NCBI GenBank assembly: GCA_013347225.1 | Contig: CP054595.1 | Span: forward strand, 4,398,415-4,462,414 | Source of the DNA: Candidatus Accumulibacter similis | Lineage (GTDB): Bacteria; Pseudomonadota; Gammaproteobacteria; Burkholderiales; Rhodocyclaceae | DNA: 64,000 nucleotides | Reading direction: 5' to 3' | Part shown: positions 17,862 to 25,143 of the stretch, piece after piece | Layout: the number at the start of each line of letters is the position of its first letter | How positions within the stretch are numbered: position 1 is the stretch's first letter | Position numbers and translations under genes: made by a program | Notes under the pieces: model-generated | The model's database searches: none | What the model was told of the DNA's origin: nothing | Seen by the model: only the letters and a program-made list of their open reading frames with translations

Positions 17862-18368
17862 CTAGTCGCCGCGTGGCGCGACCTTCTCCCAAGGCCCGGG
17901 GCACTGCATCACCGCCGGGTAGTAGCCGCCGTTGGCACGGCAGTAGTACCAGTATCCGGGCTCCAGTGCCTGGCCGGCGTCCTGCTCCTGGGCAGCCGCG
18001 TCGGCGCCCCTTTCGACATAGACGACTGGCGGCGGCACCGTCACCACCGGCGGATAGAGGACTGGCGGCGGGTAGTACACTGGCGGGCCCCACGGCCAGC
18101 CCCAGCCCGGTGCGGCACCGAAGTAGAAACCGACGCTCGGCCCGTAGGGTCTCCAGCGCGGACCATAGTAGCCACCGGGCGGGCCATAATAACCGCCGCG
18201 CGGGCCGTAATAGCCACCGCGCGGACCATAGTAGCCGCCGCGCCCGCCAACGACGACGGCACCGCCGGAGACCGCAGCAGCACCGCTGCCACGCCCGTCT
18301 GCCAGAGTGGTGACGGGTTGCCAGGCCAGCACCAGAAGCAACGCTCCGATCGTCTTCTTCATCATCAT
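17862..18368 (-). CDS. secreted Gly/Tyr/Pro-rich repeat protein
   Basis: This 168-residue exported protein is of unknown function. The N-terminus is a signal peptide (MMMKKTIGALLLVLAWQPV, then TTLADG). GGYYGPR-type heptads repeat four times around residues 50-80, followed by a Pro/Val/Tyr-rich part (VYYPPPVLYPPVVTVPPP). The C-terminus has a compact conserved-looking piece (GYWYYCRANGGYYPAVMQC then PGPWEKVAP) with two cysteines, seen at the end of many proteobacterial proline-rich surface proteins. Three consecutive ATG codons (18368, 18365, 18362) follow GGAGAG; the first two are best spaced. It is probably periplasmic or cell-surface. The role is not known. Confidence 0.75.
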   Translation of the reverse strand: MMMKKTIGALLLVLAWQPVTTLADGRGSGAAAVSGGAVVVGGRGGYYGPRGGYYGPRGGYYGPPGGYYGPRWRPYGPSVGFYFGAAPGWGWPWGPPVYYPPPVLYPPVVTVPPPVVYVERGADAAAQEQDAGQALEPGYWYYCRANGGYYPAVMQCPGPWEKVAPRGD

Positions 18369-18546
18369 CAACTCTCCGCTGCCACATGCGCCGGCGTGAT
18401 GGTTTCCGAGTCGCCTTGCTGACCGGGGCACAGCCCCGGGTGCGGGAGGTCGACAGCCACATCACAACCGACAGCATCCGGCCTGATCCTGAGACAACGC
18501 AGCAACGCCGTTTCCCGCCGACAGGCGGCGAAGGGCGGACGGCGAC

Positions 18547-19287
18547 TCACACTCCCCAGGGCTCTTGCCGCTCGGCGCGACCGCCGTCCGCCGCGGTCGG
18601 TGCAACGATCTCCTCGACGATCGCCTGCAAGGCGGTGCAGCGCCATCTGATCTCGAGGTCGAAGAGGCGGAAGCCATAAACCCGCTCGTGGTCATCAGCA
18701 TATGCCGGCCGCGGGTCCTGTGCCAGCACCTCGGTCAGGAGTTCCTCCAGATGCGGCCAGCGCAACGACTGCTGGCGCAACTGCGCCATCGCCGACGAAC
18801 GGAACTCGACAGCCAGTCGTGGCGGTGGCCCGGGCACGAAACCGGAGCGCGCCTGCGCCACGCTGTCGACGAAAGGCAGGTAGGGCTTGATGTCGATGAC
18901 CGGCGTGCCGTCGAGCAGATCGACCCCGGCCAGGTCGAGGACCACGCCGGTGCGCGTGTCGATGGCGGTCAGTTCGACGAGCGACAAGCCGATCGGGTTG
19001 GGACGAAAGGGGCTGCGACTGGCAAAGACGCCCACCCGCCGGTTGCCTCCGAGGCGCGGCGGGCGGACCGTCGGACTCCACCCGCCGGCACTGCGATGGA
19101 AGATGAAGCTCAGCCAGAGGTGCGAGAAACCTTCCAGGCCACGCACCGCTTCGGCGCGATCATAGGGTCGCAGCAGGCGCAGGCGACCGACGGCATGCGG
19201 CGCCAGTCGCGCTTGGCGCGGAATGCCGAAGCGGTCCGGAAACGGCGTCTCGAGGTAACCGATCGGCGACAGGACGAAGTCCGACAC
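18547..19287 (-). CDS. trmO: tRNA (N6-threonylcarbamoyladenosine(37)-N6)-methyltransferase TrmO
   Basis: This 246-residue TrmO/YaeB/TsaA family protein uses SAM to methylate t6A37 in tRNA. Family landmarks are FVLSPIGYLETPFPDRFGIP at the N-terminus, LEGFSHLWLSFIFH near residues 50-63, GVFASRSPFRPNPIGLS near 84-100, and GTPVIDIKPYLPFVDS. The C-terminal domain (YGFRLFDLEIRW) is present as in full-length gammaproteobacterial TrmO. It forms no obvious operon, lying 60 bases from the chelatase gene stop. Confidence 0.92.
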   Translation of the reverse strand: MSDFVLSPIGYLETPFPDRFGIPRQARLAPHAVGRLRLLRPYDRAEAVRGLEGFSHLWLSFIFHRSAGGWSPTVRPPRLGGNRRVGVFASRSPFRPNPIGLSLVELTAIDTRTGVVLDLAGVDLLDGTPVIDIKPYLPFVDSVAQARSGFVPGPPPRLAVEFRSSAMAQLRQQSLRWPHLEELLTEVLAQDPRPAYADDHERVYGFRLFDLEIRWRCTALQAIVEEIVAPTAADGGRAERQEPWGV

Positions 19288-19347
19288 CGCTAGCGCGCAC
19301 TGGTGCGGCGGCCCTCGCCGCCACGGCGCACGCTCGCCGTGAGGCGC

Positions 19348-19722
19348 TCAGCCGGCGAGCAGCGACAGGGCATGACTGGCCATCGCCTGGGCGACCGTCT
19401 CCGCCTCGCCAATGGCATCGGCAAGGTCGAAGACGGTTCCCGGGTGCCGCTGTCGCAACTCGGCGAGCAGCAGCGGCACATCACGTTTCAGATGTCCACC
19501 ACGGGCGATGAACATCGGCAGGACCAGGATTCGCTCGACACCTTCGGCAACCAGTGACTCGGCACAGCCGCGCAGGTCCGGCGACATGAACTCGAGGAAC
19601 GCCAGTTCGACACGCAGCGCGGGCGCCCGCTGGCGAAGCAGCAGGCGCACGCGCTGCATCGGTCGCGCCCACTCGGGGTCGCGGGCACCATGCGCAAAGA
19701 GGATGAGGGCGGTTTCCGTCAT
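19348..19722 (-). CDS. cbiX: CbiX/SirB-type sirohydrochlorin chelatase
   Basis: This 124-residue single-domain class II chelatase is of the expected length for the short CbiX/SirB form. The metal-binding His is in LILFAHGARDPEW near residue 11, and a second His is in FIARGGHLKRDVP near residue 77. FLEFMSPDL and RILVLPMF are typical core strands. It inserts Co or Fe into sirohydrochlorin for cobalamin or siroheme; which metal cannot be read from the sequence. No other cobalamin or siroheme gene is in the window. Confidence 0.85.
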   Translation of the reverse strand: MTETALILFAHGARDPEWARPMQRVRLLLRQRAPALRVELAFLEFMSPDLRGCAESLVAEGVERILVLPMFIARGGHLKRDVPLLLAELRQRHPGTVFDLADAIGEAETVAQAMASHALSLLAG

Positions 19723-19760
19723 GGCGACAGTCTAGCGCATCGGCGGGCGGCTGGCGGCGA

Positions 19761-20417
19761 TCAGCCGAAACCGGCGACGGCGGCGATTTCCTGCGCCCGC
19801 GCCACCAGATGATCGGCGCCCCAGGCCTCGATCGGCTCACCGTCACCCAGGTAACCGTAGCGCACTGCCACGGTCGCCATGCCGGCCGCCCGGCCGGCCT
19901 GGATGTCGCGCACATCGTCGCCGACGTAGAGGCAGCGCGCCGCATCCGCGGCGAGGAGCCGGCACGCCAGTTGCATCGGCTGCGGTGCCGGCTTGGCGCG
20001 GCGCGCAGAATCGCCGCTGACGACGCAGGCGGCACGCCGCGCATAACCGAGCTGGTGCAGCAGCGGCAGCGTGAAACGCTGCGCCTTGTTGGTGACGATG
20101 CCCCACGCCGCGCCCCGCTGCTCGCAGGCATCGAGGACTTCGTCGATGCCGGCGAAGATCGTCGTGTGCACACAGATGTCGGCGCTGTAGTAACACAGGA
20201 AGCGCTCATGGAACTCGCCATAGAGCGGATCGCCCGGCCGCATGTCGAGTCCGGCGGCGAGCATGCCGCGCACGCCGTGCGAGGTATGCGGGCGCAAGCG
20301 GGCGGGTGGAACCGGCGCCAGACCGAGATCCGCACGCAGACGGTTGAGGGCCGCCGCCAGATCCGGAGCGGTATCGGCGAAGGTGCCATCGAGATCGAAG
20401 AGGACGGCGTCAAACAC
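19761..20417 (-). CDS. HAD-family phosphatase (MupP or Gph type)
   Basis: This 218-residue haloacid dehalogenase-like hydrolase has catalytic motif I FDLDGTFADTAPDL at residues 7-20, motif II IVTNKAQR, a lysine in RAKPAPQP, and motif III YVGDDVRDIQAGRAAGM. Phosphoglycolate phosphatase (Gph) is the usual automatic name. However, the order TRZ/ATZ hydrolase-ubiG-HAD is the arrangement known from Pseudomonas, where this HAD is MupP, the N-acetylmuramic acid 6-phosphate phosphatase of peptidoglycan recycling. It overlaps ubiG by 8 bases and is surely co-expressed with it. The substrate is not settled by sequence alone. Confidence 0.85.
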   Translation of the reverse strand: MFDAVLFDLDGTFADTAPDLAAALNRLRADLGLAPVPPARLRPHTSHGVRGMLAAGLDMRPGDPLYGEFHERFLCYYSADICVHTTIFAGIDEVLDACEQRGAAWGIVTNKAQRFTLPLLHQLGYARRAACVVSGDSARRAKPAPQPMQLACRLLAADAARCLYVGDDVRDIQAGRAAGMATVAVRYGYLGDGEPIEAWGADHLVARAQEIAAVAGFG

Positions 20418-21111
20418 CTTTCACCAGATGAACCATGTAGTTTACGTCGCAGTCGCTTCCCAGCGCGTAGCGGCCACTGAGCGGATCATAGCTCATGCCA
20501 CGCAGCTCGCGCGACTCGAGACCGACCTGCCGCCCCCAGCGCAGGAGTTCCGACGGCCGGATGAAGCGCGCGTAGTCGTGCGTGCCGCGCGGCAGCATCC
20601 GCAGCACGTACTCGGCGCCGATGACCGCCAGCAGATAGGCCTTCGGGTTGCGGTTGATCGTCGAGAGGAAGACGCTGCCGCCCTCCCTGACGAGAGCCGC
20701 ACAGGCGGCAACGGTGCTCGCCGGATCGGGAACATGCTCGAGCATCTCCATGCACGTAACGACGTCGTAGCACCCGGCTTCGCTGGCCGCCAGTTGTTCC
20801 GCCGCCACCTCGCGGTAATCGACGCTGCGGCCGCTTTCCAGCAGGTGCAGGCGGGCGACGCCGAGCGCCCTGGCGGAGAGGTCGATACCGGTCACCAGGG
20901 CCCCGCGTTCGCACATGCCCTCCGCCAGCAGGCCGCCGCCGCAGCCGACATCGAGGACTTTCCTGCCCGACAGGCTGCAGCGACTGTCGATCCAGTCGAG
21001 GCGCAAGGGGTTGATCTCGTGCAGCGGCTTGAAATCGCTCCCGGGATCCCACCAGCGGTGCGCCAGTTGACTGAATTTCTCGAGTTCACTCGGGTCGGCG
21101 TTGATCGTCAT
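20410..21111 (-). CDS. ubiG: ubiquinone biosynthesis O-methyltransferase
   Basis: This 233-residue SAM-dependent methyltransferase performs both O-methylations of ubiquinone synthesis. Diagnostic parts are DPSELEKFSQLAHRWWDPG, FKPLHEINPLRLDWID, the SAM loop VLDVGCGGGLLAEGMC near residues 57-72, CMEMLEHVPDP, and FLSTINRNPKAYLLA. The length is normal. It is upstream of and overlaps the HAD phosphatase gene. An ompA-like gene with its own terminator lies ahead of it, so this pair probably has a separate promoter in 21112-21190. Confidence 0.96.
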   Translation of the reverse strand: MTINADPSELEKFSQLAHRWWDPGSDFKPLHEINPLRLDWIDSRCSLSGRKVLDVGCGGGLLAEGMCERGALVTGIDLSARALGVARLHLLESGRSVDYREVAAEQLAASEAGCYDVVTCMEMLEHVPDPASTVAACAALVREGGSVFLSTINRNPKAYLLAVIGAEYVLRMLPRGTHDYARFIRPSELLRWGRQVGLESRELRGMSYDPLSGRYALGSDCDVNYMVHLVKGV

Positions 21112-21183
21112 CTTGGCGCCCTTGCTCGACTGGCGGCAGCCAGGGACGGCTGCTCGCGGACAGATCGGTCATTTCGTCACGCG

Positions 21184-21214
21184 AAAAGAAAAAGCCCTGC
21201 CGAAGCAGGGCTTT
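21184..21214 (-). terminator. rho-independent terminator of the first ompA-like gene
   Basis: The 10-bp stem AAAGCCCTGC/GCAGGGCTTT (21191-21200 with 21205-21214) is closed by a TTCG tetraloop on the minus strand and followed by TTTCTTTTC. It lies just after the stop at 21231. Confidence 0.9.
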
Positions 21215-21230
21215 CCGTACTGCACACCGA

Positions 21231-21905
21231 TCACTTGGTGCCGATGAGTTCGATATCGACACGACGGTCAGGCTGCAGGCACTCGATGACCTTCTTGCTC
21301 TTCGGACCCGGGCACTGACCCGGCTTGGTCACCGGGTTCTTCTCGCCCTTGCCTTCGGTGTAGATCCGGTTGGCATCGATTCCCTTGCTCACCAGATAGG
21401 TCTTCACCGCTGCGGCACGACGCTCCGACAGCTTCTGGTTGTACGCGTCGGAGCCGAAGTGGTCGGTATGACCAACGGCGATGATCACCTCGAGCTTGAT
21501 CTGCTTCGACTTGGCGGCCACTTCGTCGAGCTTCTTCTTGCCTTCCGGACGCAGCGTCGCCTTGTCGAAGTCGAACAGTGCGTCGGCAGCAACGGTGATC
21601 TTGTCACCCGCCGGCTTCACCGTCGGAGCGGCGGCAGCCTTCGGTGCCGGCGGCTCGCAAACCTCCTTCGGCAGCAGATCCTTGTCGCACTTGCAACCAG
21701 CAGGGTCATTCGCGGCCGCGGCCGGCGTCCAGAAACCGGTCCGCCAACAGAGCCCGGTGCCGCTCATCACCACTTCACCACGCTGGTCGATGACATAGAC
21801 ACGATTCAGGGGAATCGACGTCTGCGCCTGGGCGATCGACGCCCCAAGGCCAAGGCTTGCAGCGGCGAGCGCGGCCAGCAGCGAATTTCTTGCGGTTCTG
21901 TTCAT
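21231..21905 (-). CDS. OmpA-like peptidoglycan-binding protein, copy 1
   Basis: This 224-residue exported protein has a signal peptide (MNRTARNSLLAALAAASLGL then GASIAQAQ). A short cysteine-bearing segment follows (GLCWRTGFWTPAAAAN, CKCDKDLLPKEVC), then an Ala/Pro linker and a C-terminal OmpA domain of about 110 residues. The peptidoglycan-anchoring residues are seen in ALFDFDKATLRPEGKKKL, GHTDHFGSDAYNQKLSERRA and LQPDRRVDIELIGTK. There is no beta-barrel domain, so it is probably a periplasmic or lipid-independent linker. The last 283 coding bases are identical to those of copy 2 at 23378-24037. Confidence 0.9.
   Translation of the reverse strand: MNRTARNSLLAALAAASLGLGASIAQAQTSIPLNRVYVIDQRGEVVMSGTGLCWRTGFWTPAAAANDPAGCKCDKDLLPKEVCEPPAPKAAAAPTVKPAGDKITVAADALFDFDKATLRPEGKKKLDEVAAKSKQIKLEVIIAVGHTDHFGSDAYNQKLSERRAAAVKTYLVSKGIDANRIYTEGKGEKNPVTKPGQCPGPKSKKVIECLQPDRRVDIELIGTK
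21234..21516. repeat. 283-base perfect repeat, copy A (3' part of first ompA-like gene)
   Basis: This stretch is identical base for base to 23381-23663, while the sequence either side diverges. It covers most of the OmpA domain up to the last sense codon. Confidence 0.95.
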
Positions 21906-21982
21906 CTAGGTTTCCCTCATTGGTTGAAGCCTGCGGCAGAAACCCGCAAGGCCTGTTATGCCTCGTTTCTTGACCGAATTGA

Positions 21983-23308
21983 TCACGGACGGATTTTATT
22001 CTGCCACAACAGCGCCAATCTGATCAATCCGCTTTCGTCGTTTTCGACCAGTCGTCCGTCATCGACGCGGATCCTTCCCGCAACCCAGACGTCGGACACA
22101 CGCTCGCGGCCGACGGCGTAGGCCAGGTGCGAGACCGGGTCGTAGCAGGGGACGAGCGCCACGTCGTCGAAGCTGACCGCACACAGGTCTGCCCACTTGC
22201 CGACGGCGATCGAGCCGATCTCGGCGTCGAGCCCGAGCGCGCAGGCACCACCGAGGGTCGCCATGCGCAACACCTGATGCGCATCGACGGCGTCGGCGCG
22301 TCCGTCCCGCTGCTTGGCGAGCAACGCCGCCAGACGCATTTCCTGAAACAGGTCGAGGCGATTGTTGCTGGCCGCGCCATCGGTGCCGAGACCGAGGTTG
22401 ACCCCGCGCGCGGCGAGCTGCGCGATCGGCGCGATGCCGCTGGCAAGCTTGAGGTTGGAACTCGGGCAATGGGCCACCGAGCAGCCATGAGCGGCGAGCA
22501 GTTCGATCTCCTGCGCCTCCAGGTGCACCGCGTGCACGGCGATCAGCCCCGGGCCCAGCAGGCCAAGCCGGTGCAAACGTTCGATCGGGCGCATGGCGAA
22601 GCGTTGCCGGCTGTCCTCGATCTCGTCCACGGTCTCGTGCAGGTGCAGGTGCAGCGGCACCTCGATCTGCTCGGCCAACGTCAGAACCTGCAAGAAGCTG
22701 CGATCCGCAACCGTATAGGGAGCATGCGGGGCGAGGCAGAACGACAGCAGCGGCTGGCCGAGGAAGCGGTCGCGCACGGCAACTCCCTTGGCCAGGTAGT
22801 CATCCGCATCGGCTGCATAGTTGCTCGGAAAGTCGACGGTGATCAGGCCGATGGCGGCACGGATTCCCGACGCCAGCGCCGCCTCCGCCGCCGCCGCCGG
22901 GAAGAAGTACATGTCGTTGAAACAGGTGATGCCACCGCGCAACATCTCGGCGCAGGCGAGCAGCGTGCCATCATGGACGAACTGCGCCGACGCATGCCGT
23001 GCCTCGGCCGGCCAGACATGATCCTGCAGCCACTGCATCAGCGGCAGATCGTCGGCGAGACCGCGCAGCAGCGTCATCGCCGCGTGCGTGTGCAGATTGA
23101 CCAGCCCCGGCAACAGCACGTGTTGCGGCAGATGCTTGCGCTTGCGCGCCACGAAACGCCCGTCGACCTCTGCCTGCGGCACCACGGCAACGATGCGTCC
23201 CGCATCGACGACGACGGCGTGCTGGTCGAGCACCGCACCCGCTGGCTCGACGGGAACGACCCAGCGCGCCTCGATCACCAGGTCGACGACCGGCAGGTGC
23301 GCGTTCAT
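21983..23308 (-). CDS. mtaD: TRZ/ATZ-family aminohydrolase (MtaD-like)
   Basis: This 441-residue amidohydrolase-superfamily enzyme is likely to deaminate 5'-methylthioadenosine and/or S-adenosylhomocysteine. Metal site residues are in LVNLHTHAAMTLLRGLADD near residues 71-89, HLHLHETVDEIED near 221-233, and LGLGTDGAASNNRLDLFQEM near 309-328. The C-terminal cap ends in the usual composite beta sandwich. It lies upstream of ubiG and the HAD phosphatase in the order known from other proteobacteria, but here an ompA-like gene with a terminator separates it from ubiG. Assignment to MtaD rather than a chlorohydrolase is by family pattern and synteny. Confidence 0.85.
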   Translation of the reverse strand: MNAHLPVVDLVIEARWVVPVEPAGAVLDQHAVVVDAGRIVAVVPQAEVDGRFVARKRKHLPQHVLLPGLVNLHTHAAMTLLRGLADDLPLMQWLQDHVWPAEARHASAQFVHDGTLLACAEMLRGGITCFNDMYFFPAAAAEAALASGIRAAIGLITVDFPSNYAADADDYLAKGVAVRDRFLGQPLLSFCLAPHAPYTVADRSFLQVLTLAEQIEVPLHLHLHETVDEIEDSRQRFAMRPIERLHRLGLLGPGLIAVHAVHLEAQEIELLAAHGCSVAHCPSSNLKLASGIAPIAQLAARGVNLGLGTDGAASNNRLDLFQEMRLAALLAKQRDGRADAVDAHQVLRMATLGGACALGLDAEIGSIAVGKWADLCAVSFDDVALVPCYDPVSHLAYAVGRERVSDVWVAGRIRVDDGRLVENDESGLIRLALLWQNKIRP

Positions 23309-23331
23309 GGACGCAGAACCGCTACGGAGCC

Positions 23332-23359
23332 AAAAAAAACCCCGCTTTCGCGGGGTTTT
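23332..23359 (-). terminator. rho-independent terminator of the second ompA-like gene
   Basis: The 10-bp stem AAAACCCCGC/GCGGGGTTTT (23336-23345 with 23350-23359) has a GAAA loop and at least eight T residues on the minus strand. It lies 19 bases after the stop codon. Confidence 0.93.
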
Positions 23360-23377
23360 CTGCGCAGAGCGCCGGCC

Positions 23378-24037
23378 TTACTTGGTGCCGATGAGTTCGA
23401 TATCGACACGACGGTCAGGCTGCAGGCACTCGATGACCTTCTTGCTCTTCGGACCCGGGCACTGACCCGGCTTGGTCACCGGGTTCTTCTCGCCCTTGCC
23501 TTCGGTGTAGATCCGGTTGGCATCGATTCCCTTGCTCACCAGATAGGTCTTCACCGCTGCGGCACGACGCTCCGACAGCTTCTGGTTGTACGCGTCGGAG
23601 CCGAAGTGGTCGGTATGACCAACGGCGATGATCACCTCGAGCTTGATCTGCTTCGACTTGGCGACCACCTCATCGAGCTTCGCCTTGCCTTCCGGACGCA
23701 GCGTCGCCTTGTCGAAGTCGAACAGTGCGTCGGCAGCAACGGTGATCTTGTCACCCGCCGGCTTCGCCGTCGGAGCGGCGGCAGCCCTCGGTGCCGGCGG
23801 CTCGCAGACTTCCTTCGGCAGCAGATCCTTGTCGCACTTGCAGCCGGCCGGATCCTTGGCCGCAGCGGCTGGGGTCCAGAACCCCGTCCGCCAGCAGAGG
23901 CCGGTGCCACTCAGCACGACTTCACCGCGTTGATCGATCACGTAAACGCGATCACCGGCGGTTTGCGCCTGCACAGCGCCAGCCGCCGCGAAGAGGCCGA
24001 TTGAGGCCAGCAGGGTAATGATGGTTTTCGATTTCAA
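23378..24037 (-). CDS. OmpA-like peptidoglycan-binding protein, copy 2
   Basis: This is a 219-residue paralogue of the protein at 21231-21905, with the same architecture: signal peptide (MKSKTIITLLASIGLFAAAG, cleavage near VQAQ), a CWRTGFWTPAAAAKDP/CKCDKDLLPKEVC segment, an Ala/Pro linker and an OmpA domain. The start codon is TTG (24037) with a near-perfect AGGAGG six bases upstream. The signal peptides differ between copies, the middle parts are similar, and the 3' 283 bases are identical, indicating recent gene conversion or duplication. The role is inferred as cell-envelope anchoring. Confidence 0.9.
   Translation of the reverse strand: MKSKTIITLLASIGLFAAAGAVQAQTAGDRVYVIDQRGEVVLSGTGLCWRTGFWTPAAAAKDPAGCKCDKDLLPKEVCEPPAPRAAAAPTAKPAGDKITVAADALFDFDKATLRPEGKAKLDEVVAKSKQIKLEVIIAVGHTDHFGSDAYNQKLSERRAAAVKTYLVSKGIDANRIYTEGKGEKNPVTKPGQCPGPKSKKVIECLQPDRRVDIELIGTK
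23381..23663. repeat. 283-base perfect repeat, copy B (3' part of second ompA-like gene)
   Basis: Identical to 21234-21516 and in the same orientation. The two copies are separated by the mtaD-like gene, so recombination between them would delete or invert nothing else but that gene and one ompA copy. Confidence 0.95.
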
Positions 24038-24110
24038 GATATTCCTCCTCGATTAATCTCTGTTACGTCCGAATGCGTGAAACGCGATGCGATTTTTGCG
24101 CAGTCAGGAA

Positions 24111-24140
24111 ATTTAAGCATACAAACTTGATTTTCTTCAA
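24111..24140 (-). promoter_or_regulatory. candidate sigma-70 promoter of the second ompA-like gene
   Basis: On the minus strand TTGAAG (24140-24135) is followed after 18 bases by TTAAAT (24116-24111), in a locally AT-rich patch about 75 bases before the TTG start. The match is moderate. Confidence 0.4.
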
Positions 24141-24244
24141 GCACCGCCCCGGAATTGTGTAGTATTTATGCAACGAAACCGGGTGTCGGGAGGCAGTACG
24201 GGGCTGCCAGCCGGTCACCGGGAGTTCAGGCGCAGGAGAAGAAC

Positions 24245-24994
24245 ATGCAGGCAGCCAACCTCGATTCGCTCGCATCGATGATCCGGACGGCGCGCCAGGT
24301 CGTCGTCTTTTCCGGTGCGGGCCTGTCCGCCGACAGCGGCATTCCGACCTTCCGCGACGGCGCCACCGGCCTCTGGAACAACGTCGACCCCGACGAGGTG
24401 GCGAGCATCCAGGGCTTCCTGCGCAATCCCCGGCGGGTCTGGAGCTGGCTGCTGCAACTGAAGGCGCTGGTCGATGACCGGCGCCCGAACCCGGGACATC
24501 TGGCGATCGCCCGGCTGGAAGAGCTCTGCCCGGCGAACCGGTTCACGGTCATCACGCAGAACATCGACGGCTATCACGCGCTCGCCGGCAACCAGGAGGT
24601 GCTCGAGGTACACGGCACCATCCACCGCGTCCGTTGCCATCGACATTGCGGCTACGTCGCCGGCTGGGACCAGACCATCAACGAACCGTTTGCCTGCCCC
24701 GACTGCGGTGCGCCGGTACGGCCCGACCTGGTGATGTTCGGCGAAATGCTCGACGAGGAGGTCTTCGCCGCGGCCCAGACGCGCAGCCTCAATGCCGACG
24801 TCTTCTTCTGTGTCGGTACCTCGTTCACCGTCCAGCCCGCCGCTCGCCTGCCGGTCTGGGCCAAGTACTCCGGCGCCACGGTGGTTGAAGTCAACCCGCA
24901 CCCGACGCCGCTCAGCGAGGCCGCCGATTACTCGATCCGCAGCGGCGCCTCGCAGTTCTTCTCGGCGCTCTGCAGCAGACTCGCCAGCCCCTGA
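24245..24994 (+). CDS. Sir2-family NAD-dependent protein deacylase
   Basis: This 249-residue sirtuin couples NAD cleavage to lysine deacetylation or deacylation. Motifs are FSGAGLSADSGIPTFRDG near residues 22-39, ITQNIDGYHALAG with catalytic His in LEVHGTIHR, and a zinc knuckle RCHRHCGY...FACPDCGAPVRPD (four Cys). CVGTSFTVQPA and VEVNPHPTPLS follow. The start is chosen at the ATG after GGAGAAG; a longer frame from 24155 lacks a site. It stands alone between a divergent ompA-like gene and mfd. A functional link with the acyl-CoA synthetase-GNAT gene at 43094 (acetylation by GNAT, removal by Sir2) is possible in principle. Confidence 0.92.
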   Translation: MQAANLDSLASMIRTARQVVVFSGAGLSADSGIPTFRDGATGLWNNVDPDEVASIQGFLRNPRRVWSWLLQLKALVDDRRPNPGHLAIARLEELCPANRFTVITQNIDGYHALAGNQEVLEVHGTIHRVRCHRHCGYVAGWDQTINEPFACPDCGAPVRPDLVMFGEMLDEEVFAAAQTRSLNADVFFCVGTSFTVQPAARLPVWAKYSGATVVEVNPHPTPLSEAADYSIRSGASQFFSALCSRLASP

Positions 24995-25055
24995 AGGAAG
25001 AACGACGCGCAGCACCGTCGGCCGGCAGCCATGCCGGCGACGGCGGGGCATCGTC

Positions 25056-25061
25056 TATAAT
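25056..25061 (+). promoter_or_regulatory. candidate -10 box of mfd
   Basis: A perfect TATAAT lies about 80 bases before the proposed mfd start. No good -35 hexamer is seen. If this box is real, transcription begins near 25067 and the ATG at 25060, which lies inside the box, cannot be the start codon. Confidence 0.45.
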
Positions 25062-25143
25062 GCGCCCCTTTCGCTGCCCCGACCCGGTTCGCTGTGCCGG
25101 GAGGAAAAGCGCCAGTCGCCACCCGAGTCCAGAGCCGCCGTCC

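Noticed and set aside
18170..18240. Short direct repeats that might suggest a CRISPR-like array
   Set aside because: They encode the GGYYGP heptads of a secreted protein; there are no spacers.
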